Part shown: positions 22,414 through 32,771 of the stretch, in pieces
Layout: each line of letters begins with the position of its first letter
Numbering within the stretch: the stretch's first letter is position 1
Assembly (NCBI GenBank): GCA_019925105.1
Contig: JAHGAU010000031.1
Coordinates: 632,501-696,500 of the forward strand
Source of the DNA: Niebla homalea
Lineage: Eukaryota > Ascomycota > Lecanoromycetes > Lecanorales > Ramalinaceae
DNA length: 64,000 nucleotides
Reading direction: 5' to 3'
Made by a program: the position numbers and the translations under genes
The notes under the pieces: model-generated
The model's database searches: none
Told to the model about the DNA's origin: nothing
Seen by the model: only the letters and a program-made list of their open reading frames with translations

Positions 22414-23664
22414 TCATCTTGCTCCAAAGTCCAATCTCCTCGCCACGGTTTCGCTCCGGCTATCGTCAACTTCACCTCCTTTCCTCTTGAGATCTTCTCC
22501 CATCTTCTCCATCCCGCCGCCCTTCTTGGGAAGATCACTCTTGTCCGTAGGTTGCGGCTCCACTGACCACCATTTATGCTCGAGCACTTGGCGGGCTGTA
22601 CATCTCTTACGGGGGTCTAACGCGAGCATGGACATGAGCAGCTCGACGCCGATGGGCCCTGCAGTCCCAAACCGTGAGAGGAAATAGTTCCGGTCTCGCG
22701 CCCCGAGCTTACGCTTGTCAAAGCCCACATAGCCAGGCAAGCTGGTGACTCCAGGCCAGTTGCTCTCGGCAGGTGTGCCTACGCCTTCACAGATCATCTC
22801 CAATTGGTGCACATCTGTGCTTCCAGGAACGAATGGTGCTCGCAATATGAGCTCGGCAAAGACCATGCCGACTGACCAGACGTCTACAGCCCCAGAATAG
22901 AATCGAGCTCCCATGAGTAATTCTGGTGGGCGATACCATCGGGTTATGACCTGGCAGGTCATGGGTCGGTACGGGTCTGAGAAACTCCTGGCCAATCCAA
23001 AGTCGGCTAGCTTCACCTCGCCGTCGGCAGCAATCAGTAGGTTATTGGGCTTGATGTCTCGATGCAGAACAGAGTTCTCATGACAGAACCACACTGCTCG
23101 GCCCAGCATACCCATCCACGCTTTCACTTCAGCAGTACCATACTGGATCCCATTGCTGTCTCTGACAAGCATCTCGAGATCGCCAAGAGGCAAATACTCC
23201 AAGACTAGATTCAGATTCTGGTTCTTGGACGAAAACACGGCGTCTAATGCAATGATGTTTGGGTGGGAAAGTTCCTGCAAGTACTTGACCTCACGAATGG
23301 CGTCCATGGAGAGACCGTCCCGATATTCGGTGTTGATTTTGATCTTCTTGATGGCAACCAGTGAGGATGGCTCTCTGGCAAGATGACCAAGATAGACAAT
23401 AGCATAGGTACCTTCGCCAAGCTTTTTGTCTTTCACGTATTTCGATCTCGTCTCCGCATTCAGGCGCTCGGCAAAGTCCTCAGCCTGCTGGATGGCAGCA
23501 ACAGCTGCATCTTGGAGGCGTGAAACGGGATTGGTTTGTACCGACAATTGCTTGGAGTCTGATGTTGCTGTCACTCTGGATTTCGGGGAAGTGTTGGATG
23601 TTTGGTCGTAAGTAACAACAGGTGAGACAGCCATATTGGCAATGCGCGACTCCAGTTCCCTCAT
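22414..23664 (-). CDS. KIN28: Cyclin-dependent kinase of TFIIH (CDK7/Kin28)
   Basis: Intronless frame of 416 aa from the ATG at 23664 (a second in-frame ATG lies ten codons on). Residues 1-74 are an extension with Ser/Thr; the kinase domain runs from about 77 to 375. Visible elements are the glycine loop GEGTYA (83-88), VAIKK with the ATP-binding Lys at 106, DGLSMDAIREVKYLQEL (cyclin-contact helix, near-identical in pattern to yeast Kin28), HRDIKPNN (201-208), DFG (221-223) and the activation-loop MTCQVITRWYRPPELL with Thr at 236. Kin28, with cyclin Ccl1 and Tfb3, phosphorylates the RNA polymerase II tail at Ser5 during promoter clearance. The C-terminal part after 376 is Lys/Asp-rich. All catalytic residues appear intact. 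Confidence 0.93.
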   Translation of the reverse strand: MRELESRIANMAVSPVVTYDQTSNTSPKSRVTATSDSKQLSVQTNPVSRLQDAAVAAIQQAEDFAERLNAETRSKYVKDKKLGEGTYAIVYLGHLAREPSSLVAIKKIKINTEYRDGLSMDAIREVKYLQELSHPNIIALDAVFSSKNQNLNLVLEYLPLGDLEMLVRDSNGIQYGTAEVKAWMGMLGRAVWFCHENSVLHRDIKPNNLLIAADGEVKLADFGLARSFSDPYRPMTCQVITRWYRPPELLMGARFYSGAVDVWSVGMVFAELILRAPFVPGSTDVHQLEMICEGVGTPAESNWPGVTSLPGYVGFDKRKLGARDRNYFLSRFGTAGPIGVELLMSMLALDPRKRCTARQVLEHKWWSVEPQPTDKSDLPKKGGGMEKMGEDLKRKGGEVDDSRSETVARRLDFGAR

Positions 23665-24137
23665 TCAAATGGCGTGCCTACTGCGCTTCTACACCGGGTC
23701 GATTGAGGAGTTGAGGTTGATCGGGTTGTCTTGATGCAAAGCAACTCTGGTCCCTCCCGATCCCTTGGGCCCTCCCGATCCCTCTGATTCCTTCTGATCC
23801 CTCTGGTCCTAGCCGTGATCCCAAATCACTCAGCTCCCCTTGAGTGATCGAAAGTAACTTCAGATTACAACTGCAACTTCAAATTCCAGATTAAATTTAA
23901 ACACCACCACAAGCGATCGAAGATTCTGATCCCATGAAATGCTTTAATCTGTATAAATTCTTAGTATTGTGGCGGGATTTCATGATATAAAACTTATGGG
24001 TGGTGTCGCAAGGTCGGTGGTTGGTATTTTATCTTGAGACCCCGGATGATGCTAATCCCAATCGGGCCCATAACCTTCAATGTAGCCTATAGATGGCTCG
24101 ACTCTTTCATTTTCAATCATGGTAGGTACTTCCATCA
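23665..24137. other. Intergenic between KIN28 start and BRN1 end
   Basis: No gene seen. The KIN28-proximal part holds short CCCTCTGATCC-like imperfect repeats at about 23755-23815; the rest is AT-rich. Confidence 0.5.
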
Positions 24138-26792
24138 TTAGCTGATCTCCGAAATTCCTGCCGCAAAGTCTCGCCGTATACTTAAGTCCTCTAAGCCTGG
24201 CTCATTGCCTATACTGAGACCCTTCTCATTTGCCAGATGAAGTAGGCAGATGAAACAGAACGACGTTGAGATTTCCTCCATTGCTTGTTTGGGATATACC
24301 TGTTGCAAGTCGTTCATGATTGAGGTAAATTTCAAAGGAGCGACATCGTCCGCCGGCTTTGCCCTGGACGGTTCTTGCTGCCCTGAGAATTCCTGTATCG
24401 GTCAGCCTGCTTCGCATTATTTGGTGAGTAGAATTAGCGCCTACACTGTCCAGGCCAATACCTCGCCACATCTCCTCCTTCAACCTCCTCACATCAACCT
24501 TCTTGGCAACTCGCGCGTACTGCACATATTCTGGTCGCAGCCTCCTGCTCTGTGTGACCAGCTGCGAACCGAAGGGGCCCTCTTGGCTTTCCTTTGCTGT
24601 AGCTTCACCTTCTGCACCCTGGCCTGAGGGGCCTGAATCGGTTGCTGCAGGAGAGAGTGATTCTTGTGCGTCGGCGAAATCATCACCTTCGTCTTGGGGT
24701 CCGTCCGGGAAGCCCATTGCATCGTCCTGGAAGAAATTGGCATCGTAGTTGCCCGCAGGTGCTTCGCCATCAGGGAAGGCTCCGCTTGCACTGTTCTCTT
24801 TCCGTGCCCAAAATACTTCATCCCCTTCGCCCTCAGGTATTTCCTCCCGCCTTGGGAGCCTCGAGGTTTTATGACCAAGTCGCCTTGAACTCATCCTGGC
24901 ATTGGGCTTCAGGAAAAGTCGCAACAGCTGTTTTGAGTTGAAGTGCTTATCGTCTGGGAGCAGGTTCCGTGTCTTCGACTTTCCCTGGGCTTTCGATAGT
25001 GATATCGCAGCATTCGACGAAGCTGGGGTATAGATCATCTCTGCCATACTGGGATCAAGCGGGGTGTGGAAATCGATGGCAAAAGGCTCTTTTTCCTTCT
25101 TCTTTGGATTGGCGGAGACTTGCGACGTCGCGGTGTCTTTGATCCTTCGTATTCTCCAGTGCTCAGGACCGGCCCAACTTTTCTGAAGCGCGTTGTCGAA
25201 ATAGCTAAGTATGTTGTCGTGTCCATCGTCACTCATTCCGAATTGCATTTTCGGCATATGTTGACTCCCCTGAGGATCGAACACACCCACATCCGGTCTA
25301 TCCCCGTGTCCCTCTCCACCGTCGTCGTTAAAATGACCACCTTGCGGGCCCATCTCGGGCTCGATTGCAGCACTCTTAACCCAGGCGTCGCCTCCTTCCC
25401 CAAAGGCGGCTTCGACTGCTACATCAAATCCGCCGAACAGCTCATCATCTTCTTCGAAACCTGCCACGTTGTCGCCATCAAGAAAGACGCCGGTCTGGTC
25501 GCCTAACCCTCCTAGTTGCGAATTTGAGTTTGAGGACTTCCACTCTTCTGGTGCTTTCAGAAAGGGCAAATTCAGAGAGCCGCAGCCTTCTCCGAAGTCC
25601 AAGTTCTTTAGGGACGGGCAAATGTCTTGTCTGTCTAAGCGGGTGAGATCAGGGAAGAATTTTGCAGTTAGTGATTTGATGTCGATGTCGGTATGTCTTT
25701 GGTGGTTTACTGAAGCAAAATCTTGCGCAACTTCACCAGGGGTTCTTTCATCGTCATTGGCTTCCTTTGGCTGGCTTTCTACGTTTACGGTCTCCGCGGT
25801 GGCATCTTCAACATCATCGCTACTGTCAAAAACGATGCGACCGTTTCCGTCAATGGTCAAATGATTTAGTAGCAGTCCTTTAGCACCACCTTCATCGAAA
25901 TCCGCCGATGCTTTCTTGAAAAGGGGATCCACGGAGAATTCGAGCTCCATTTTCTTCAGCTGTACTGACGCAAATGATGGAGCAAGCGTATTTTCAGAGG
26001 ACCTCTGTGGCTGGTGAGCATTAGTAGAGGACTTCACTGAATTCGTCCAAGTCATTATACCTTTCTCTTCGCCTTCCTCTTGCTCCCATCATCACCTTCC
26101 TCGTCTTCTCCCTCTTCAGCGTCGCCCTCCCCGTCATCTCGTTTTGATTTCTTGCTACTATTGTCTGCCAGACCACTGAGCAACTTGCCTGTCTCGGTGG
26201 CTACACTGTCGACGCGACTTGTGTAGATTTTTACGCAGCCGTCGAGGGTGCAGCTTGCTTTCTGGAAATTGACGGTGTCACCCTCTTTGAGTAAGGACAT
26301 ATCATGGAAGTAATCTATCAGAGCGAAATTCCATGAGTTGGCCGCGTTTATCTTGTTGTCCGTGGCCATCTTCATCCATTCCTCAAAATTGGCAAGTATG
26401 GGCATTCGCTTCATCGGGGTCATGGCAGAAGCTGCAACGAGAGGCAAGCCCCCATCCTCTGCATTTTCCTTCCCTCTTGAAGCTTGCCCTCTTGGTGTCT
26501 TCGGACTGTCGCTCGCCGCACGATTGTAGTTATTCAGCCTTCGACTGGGAGAAGCTGCAGCCTTGAGGGTATTCAATTGGACCTCATGCAGAGCCTGGCG
26601 TGACTGAAGGCGGACTGCCTTTTCCTGACGATCGTCATTGAGCGGTATCCTAAGGTATTACACGTCAGCCCTGGCGCCCGGTATGATACTGCGAAAGCCT
26701 CCGATTTACTTGAGTGGTGATTGCTGCAATGTCTTCTGCGGGGTTACCGCTGAAAACTGCTTGGAACGCGCTTGATTGGCAATGCGCGGCAT
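24138..26792 (-). CDS. BRN1: Condensin complex subunit 2 (Barren/CAP-H kleisin)
   Basis: Four exons on the reverse strand, 26792-26710, 26649-26061, 26004-24445 and 24392-24138, give 828 aa. All three introns (60, 56 and 52 nt) were placed by restoring the Barren family sequence: PLK/IPLNDDRQEKA, KRK/RSSENTLAPSFASVQLKK, and WRGIGLDS/EFSGQQ leading to the C-terminal VYPKQAMEEISTSFCFICLL. Visible family blocks are WNFALIDYFHDMSLL and NFQKASCTLDGCVKIYTSRVDSVA in the N-terminal kleisin part, ELEFSVDPLFKKASADFDEGGAKGLLLNHL, and the winged-helix C-terminus. An acidic/basic low-complexity stretch lies near residue 210. Barren closes the Smc2-Smc4 ring and is needed for mitotic chromosome condensation. 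It is divergent from RGD2, with 565 bp between the starts. Confidence 0.93.
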
Positions 26793-27357
26793 TTTGGAGT
26801 CACAAACACGAGAATGGTCGCCTCTGGGTTGTAAGAGTCCAACAGTGGCCTACTTGAACGGCTTTGATGACATCGAAGGCAAAGGATGAAAAGACCTTGC
26901 GATTGTATCTGCGTCGCTTCCCCGTCAATCAAAGTAAACAATGCGGCCCCCATTGCGGTTAGTGGGTAGATTTGAGCCTATCCGCGATACACGTAATTTA
27001 CAGGGCTGCCTCAGGATACCCAGAATTGAGGTTACGGTGGACGTAATGTGCCAGTCCGCAGAGTGTCTGTCCACCCTCTACTCCGTACCAATCTGCAATC
27101 TGCCCCCAAGTATCGCGCGTCTTCACTCTTCAGGCCAGGAGCTTGATGCTCAGATCATCTATACAGATACTCGCTTCTCCCCTGACCCTTCTGGAGCGCT
27201 CCTCTTACTTAGATTTCCACACCACCTCTCTCCGTCACCCGTGAGGAAACTCATCAGCCGTTTCCTCTTCATAAATCTTTGCGTCTCTCTTCCGAGGGGT
27301 AGGATACGATACCTCGTATCGCATTCAACTTATGTAGCCTTCATCAACCGCGAGCAA
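26793..27357. other. Divergent promoter of BRN1 and RGD2
   Basis: No separate gene. The frame upstream of the RGD2 start stays open to 26941, but I regard it as leader. It has a copy of TACTCCGTA at 27079-27087 and a CGCGCGT run near 27114-27120. Confidence 0.45.
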
Positions 27358-30065
27358 ATGTCGAAGATGGTCGGGTTCGCAGACTGTTTCTGGTCGGGGG
27401 ATTATGCGGGCGGAATGGGGGTTTTGTTCGGCAAACTCCAGCAGGGTGTCATTGAGAACCAGCAAGTGTTGAGCATAGCACGGATGAGGGCCGAAGCGGA
27501 GGAGACGTATGCCCGCAAGCTCGCGGATGTCATACCAACGACAGATCGCATGACGGGCGGCTTTGCAAAAGACGATGGCGCCAGTCTCAGAAAGGCATAT
27601 GAGGGCGTACGGGGGGAAATGGAAGCGGCAGCAAAGAGCCACAAGAACATTGCGTCCAATATCAGCGAGCTCGTTGTCATCCCGTTTAGCCGGTGGTGCG
27701 AAGCCCACGAGGGTCGGGTGCAGGGATCTCAGGATGACCTACAGGCAAGATTAAAGGCACATGACAAGCAAGCCGACTATGTGCGCAAATTGAGGAGCAC
27801 ATACTTCAACAAATGTCGCCAATTGGAGGATTTGGAGGAAGAGAATAAATTGGCTTTCCAAGATCCTGAGAAGCAGGAGGTCTCCAGCCCCAAACCCGCC
27901 CAAACGCCAACGATCAAGCTGCCCGACAGTCAAGACGCACAGGAAGACGAGCCAATAGAGATCGGGGATGAAACCTATGATATAGATCATGTCAAGAAAA
28001 TACTCACCCATATGCTCGCATCGATTAGACTAGGAGATGCCAAGGTACCTATCCTTGGTGTCTATCACAATGTCTCCACCGGGTCCGATATCACGGATTA
28101 CATACAGCGACACATGAGTGTTACCAGTGTGAGCTACGCAGAGCGCATAGGACAAGATCTGATATCGCACGGATTCTTGAGGTTGGTTGGCAATGTGGGA
28201 AGTACGTTTGCCAACAGCTCGAAAATGAACTACCAATGGCGGTCCAAGGTATTTGCTTTGACAGGCATTCCGGAGAAGAAGAAACCCCTGGACAGGGTCT
28301 CCTCGATGGGATCCACTGGAAGTGCAGAATCACCAATTGTAGGCTCCATGGGCGACATCCTATCTACGACACTCAATTCTCCTTGGAATCCACTTAACAA
28401 TCAACATCCGAACGAAACGCCTGCGGAACGCTTACGACGGGAATCTGTAGAGGCAGACGAAAGGTACAAGGCAAGTGTACGGAAACAAGACGAGCTCCGG
28501 TGTCTCCTGGAGGAGAAAATGATTGAGAACTTCAAGTTCATGGAGCGGTGTGAGCTGGATAGATTGAAGGCCATCAAAGCGGTCATATTGGACTTTTCTG
28601 GCGCTATCAGTAATGCCATCCCCAGTCTTCAGAGTACAGTGGACAACATGATGCTATATCAGGAGACCGTGCAACCGCTAGGAGACCTTAGGTATCTCCT
28701 GGAGAATTATCGTACGGGTGCGTTTGTGCCACGAGTGCAAGTCTACGACAACTACTACAATCATGTTGACGAGCAAACTTTCGGTGTTGATCTCGAGGCC
28801 CGAGCTCGAGCGGATCGTAAACGTGTACCAACCATCATCACCACCATCCTCACCTTTCTCGACCAGCATTATCCAGACTTGGAAGGTGATGAGGCCCGTC
28901 GGGCTATCTGGCTTGTTGATGTACCGCTCGCTGCGACGCATCACCTTCGAAAAGCGATCAACACAGGGAAGGCTGTTCCGAGAGAGGTCTTGGAGCGATA
29001 CGAGATACCCATTGTTGCCAGCGCCTTGAAGTTGTATCTGTTAGAATTGCCAGGTACATAAGTCGCGGCATCCCCTTTAATAGTGAACTTGCTCATTGAC
29101 CCCTTCCAGATTCCCTTGTGTCATCTCAAATGTACGAAATCATCAAAACCATTTACTCATCGCCCGACTCTTCCACGTCTGCCGACACCCGCATCTCCGT
29201 CCTTCAGAATACACTCGGTCAACTACGTCTTGCCAATATTGCCACCCTGGACGCCATCACGACCCATTTTACCCGCCTGATCGAACTGACCTCTGCAGAC
29301 GAGGACTATGTGTCCGCCCTTGCCTCTGTTCTATCGCCATGTGTCCTTCGACCACGGACGGAAAACTCATTGACCATGCACGAAAAACATGCTTACCGCC
29401 TGATCCGCGATCTTTTTGCCCACAAGGAAGCCATATTTGGGGAGCTGAAACGAGCTTCCGCACTTTCCCATACGCCCAGTGGTGGCAATGCTTCCAACGC
29501 AGCTCGGATACGAGCCATCAGCACTGATGAGAGCAACCGGCGCGCAAACATGGAGGCCCGGAATCGGGCCATTGCGTCGCGGTCGCGGAACAGTAGCCCG
29601 GCTCCACATGCCAATGGTGGCCGTTCCCACAGGAGGGACCGCTCCTCAGATCCGCCCTTGACAAGATTTCCAATACATACCAGCCCCCCCGCTGGCGATG
29701 CCAAAAAGGGGCATGTGCGCGCAAGTCTAGAGGTACCGCCAGAGAACGGGTCGCCGGTGACGGGTAAACCTAGCACAACAATTCCGGAGCATTCTCAACT
29801 CGTTTCGGACGACGGCGCTTCGATGCCCGGATATGCCGCCGACTCGACTCCCTCGACATCTCTACCACTATCTGACTCCAATGCCCTCCCATCGGAAAAA
29901 CAAGATTCGACAGGACGGGGATCAAGGTTCCCCACTAGAAAAACGGGCGGCCAGGGGAGCTTAGGCAACCGAATGAGTGGCGGGTTGAATCAGAGGGACA
30001 GTGTTGGGAGCGAAGGCGGCGACTACAGAGGGGTTCAACTGAGTGACAGGCCAATGGACGATTAA
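27358..30065 (+). CDS. RGD2: F-BAR, DEP and RhoGAP domain protein (Rgd2-like)
   Basis: Two exons, 27358-29053 and 29110-30065, give 883 aa; the 56-nt intron (GTACAT...TTCCAG) joins LELP to DSLVSSQMYEIIKTIY inside the RhoGAP domain. The F-BAR begins at residue 4 (VGFADCFWSGDYAGGMGVLF) and continues on both sides of an inserted DEP domain at about 215-305. The RhoGAP-like domain is about 485-690. The C-terminal 190 residues are Ser/Arg/Pro-rich. Yeast Rgd2 has this same order and acts on Cdc42 and Rho5 at curved membranes. The region where GAPs carry GIFRxSG with the catalytic Arg reads AIWLVDVPLAATHHL, without Arg at that position. The start is set at the ATG at 27358 because homologues begin at the F-BAR. 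Confidence 0.88.
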
Positions 30066-30325
30066 ACGTCACAAATGGTCGGCAGTGCGCTAGACCGATT
30101 TGGAACATCCTTCTTACTGTGATATACCTGCCTTTACGGATCTGCAAAGTAGGTAAAGCTGAATTGAAGCATGGACAATCTGGGATTTTGTAAAGTGTTT
30201 GTGATTCGTCTGATTTATTGATGCTCTTGCAAAGCGTCTGATGTTCGAATTCATATCGATTGCCGGTACAAGTCTCCAATTAGCTTTGCATGTAGGCCAC
30301 CTTCTGGTGTGATGGTGAGAGCCCA

Positions 30326-32319
30326 TTAGCTATCATGAGACAACAAAAGACCCTTCAAGAGGTTCCCTCCGGCTCCCTCCAAGCAAGTCTCCATATCTCT
30401 GGCATCAACGAAGCTTATCAGTCTCTTCGCCGCAGCCTTACACTTCTTGCTCCGCGTACTACCCTTATTGAGTCCCAGAATCCCAGTATCCTCGCCTACC
30501 AGGCCAAGACCGTCAAGTCCAGAAACTACATCGGCAAATTCAGTAGGAGTCAGAGCTTGCAAAGCGTCTTCGCGCTTGCACAGGCTACGGTAGGTCTCAT
30601 GTAGTTCCTTCACTGTGGGTGCTACCGTCGGCTTAGATGGTGACGCAAAGATTGAGGTCGTTACAATGCGTGATTGCCGTTGACGAGAGATGAGTGCGCA
30701 CAGAGCAGCCTTTTGTTGCAGGTTCAAAGTCTTTAATCGTTGAAGGGTCCCATTGCCAAAAGCAACGGCTGAGAGCCGGGAAAGGTGAGCTATGGTCGCA
30801 CGAGGCGCTGTAAGGGGCGTCAACTCCTCTGCGCCAGGTCCCTGTGGAGCTCTGCGTTTCGAAGGAGACGCTAAGTTGGGGTTCTCCGAGAGAGGTCGTT
30901 TACTAGGTGACGTTTGTTGCGCAGCCAAGGCCATGGCGGATTGCCCTTTACTTGAGATTTCATTTCCGACCAAGTCAATTGTCCGACGGATGATGTCAAA
31001 TGCTTTGCGAAGATCTCCTGTCTGCGAGGCCACCTTTTTGGAACAAAGCTGAATTGCGCCTGGATGCACAAAAGGCACGAAGTCAGCTTGATCGGAGATG
31101 TGACCGTCGAGAAGCGATTGCAACTTGGAGGTGATGATTGAGGTGATCTGAGGAGCAGTATAAGGTAAAAAGGGGAGCTTGTCCGGTTTGAGGTTCCTCG
31201 ACTTCAGTCGTGGAAGTAGGCGTTCGGTCAGGTCCAATGCGTTTGCGATCCCAATAACGATTAAGCGCGAAGATGAGTGCAGGGACCACTCAAAGAGTGT
31301 ATAAAGAGCTTCTAGATCCACTGTTATCAGATGATCGATTTCGTCCAATGTCACGACATAGGTTGAGTCCGGGCTACCAGATTCCTTCTTTGACAGGAAA
31401 AGAGATTTGAGTCCAGACATTGGATCTTGCGGAGTCTCCCTCTCTTTCAAGAGAGAGGCTAGCAAGGTCGTGTAGATGTGATCGGACGTTCTCATACTCA
31501 TACAATTGATGTGGGCTGAGTGAACGTTGTCGATGCCCTTGACGAGCTGGCACACTTCACTGACGACGGCGCTTTTTCCAGTCCCAGGAGGTCCACTGAC
31601 ATATACACATCGACCCGATCGCGAGCTAATGCTTTGTTCCAGAAGAGCATTCAACTGGAGCTTTTCATCATCACGGCCAACCAAGCGTCCAGGTTCTGCG
31701 CTACGAGTAAAAAGCTGACATGCGCGTCGGTAGACTGGTGGGGCATTGCTAGGAGACTGGGGGGTTCGAGGCGTGCCCAAAACAAGGGACCTTCCGACAA
31801 GGCCAATTCGATGTCGGGGGGTGATTGGGACTCTCTTTGACAGTGCATCTCGATGTCTGGGAGTCTTCGGGGTAGGAAGCTGGAGCACATGTGTTTCCTC
31901 TACAAGGAGAATTAACCCTATCGAGCACAATTGATCAGGTTGCCCACCTTCAGTCGGATGAAGAGAATGATACAGACGGGTCAGATCTCGTGGTGGGGGT
32001 GCTCCCTCAGTGTCCCATGTTTGCTTGCAGCTGGGATGCCGATAAACAGGAGAGACGTGTTCTGACTTCTGCGGAGTCCCATCTGTCCAACCAGGAGTAT
32101 CGTTACATTGCTGCTCCTCGTCGTTGATCTTCTCCGGGTCAATGTTCTCATCATTGGTACTATATTGGACTCGAGCCCTCGGTTTGGCGCGTGCAGAAAG
32201 CTGCGGTGACTCTGCCAACAACAGTCAGCAGATACAATGAGAGAGGCCGGAGTGGCAGTGAGAACGTATTGCTTGCTCTTACCAGGGGACCTTGCGCGCT
32301 TGCCTAGAACAGATGCCAT
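30326..32319 (-). CDS. CDC6: Replication licensing ATPase Cdc6/Cdc18
   Basis: Reverse strand, starting at the ATG at 32319. Exon 1 is 32319-32283, then a 71-nt intron (GTAAGA...TGGCAG, 32282-32212) and a long coding part from 32211 to 30326. A second intron of 48 nt, 31947-31900 (GTGGGC...TTGTAG), is likely; it is in frame with no stop, so the product is 624 aa if spliced and 640 aa if not. Motifs are Walker A GPPGTGKS, Walker B VVTLDEIDHL, a sensor-like IVIGIANALDLTERLLPRL, and a C-terminal winged helix around TVKELHETYRSLC. The N-terminus has TP-type CDK sites (TPRHRDALSK, TPRTPQSPS). Cdc6 loads MCM2-7 on origins with Orc and Cdt1. A CGCG-rich MBF-like site lies about 75 bp upstream. Confidence 0.93.
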
Positions 32320-32771
32320 GGATGAAATGCTCTTGCCAGTTTAACGGGCAGAAATCATCTGGTCGTTGCTGCTTTTGGGGGAATCCGGAACCGCGTTTCT
32401 CGCGCCTGCCAAGACCCTTGAAGCCACAGCCACCGGGTCCGCTTACCTAATGGGCGAGTTCACGACGGTAGGCCCACTACAGATTTATTATCACGACACA
32501 CGGGAGCCAAGGGAGCACCTAAACCCATTCCAGCGTATATTAGGGTTAAGGTAGCAATGCTACTTGCTAGCAATTAGTATCAAGGGACTGAGGGTGTATT
32601 GGGGACGAGCTGATGAACCTGAGGCAGGAGGGATGAGAGCCAGATACAGACTGATGCTGCTCATGGCGCTTTCGACGCTATTCACGAGTTTGCGCTGCTC
32701 ACGGTCTAGCAGTGTAGCCATCGTTCATCGGCGCAAGGGCTGAGCAGAAGAAGCTTAAGCTCCGAGCGGAC
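32320..32771. other. Divergent promoter of CDC6 and the large unknown gene
   Basis: 452 bp with no gene. It contains the CGCG-rich element at 32391-32406; the rest has no clear motif. Confidence 0.5.
32391..32406 (-). promoter_or_regulatory. MCB/E2F-like G1-S element upstream of CDC6
   Basis: Reading towards CDC6, the site is GGCGCGAGAAACGCGG. It has the ACGCG core of MluI cell-cycle boxes next to a TTTCTCGCGC E2F-like core on the other strand, 72-87 bp upstream of the start codon. MBF control of Cdc6/Cdc18 is known in yeasts; here it is inferred. Confidence 0.45.

Noticed and set aside
26941..27357. 139-codon N-terminal extension of the RGD2-like protein
   Set aside because: The F-BAR family starts at the Met near 27358; the upstream part looks like leader sequence and overlaps the BRN1 promoter.
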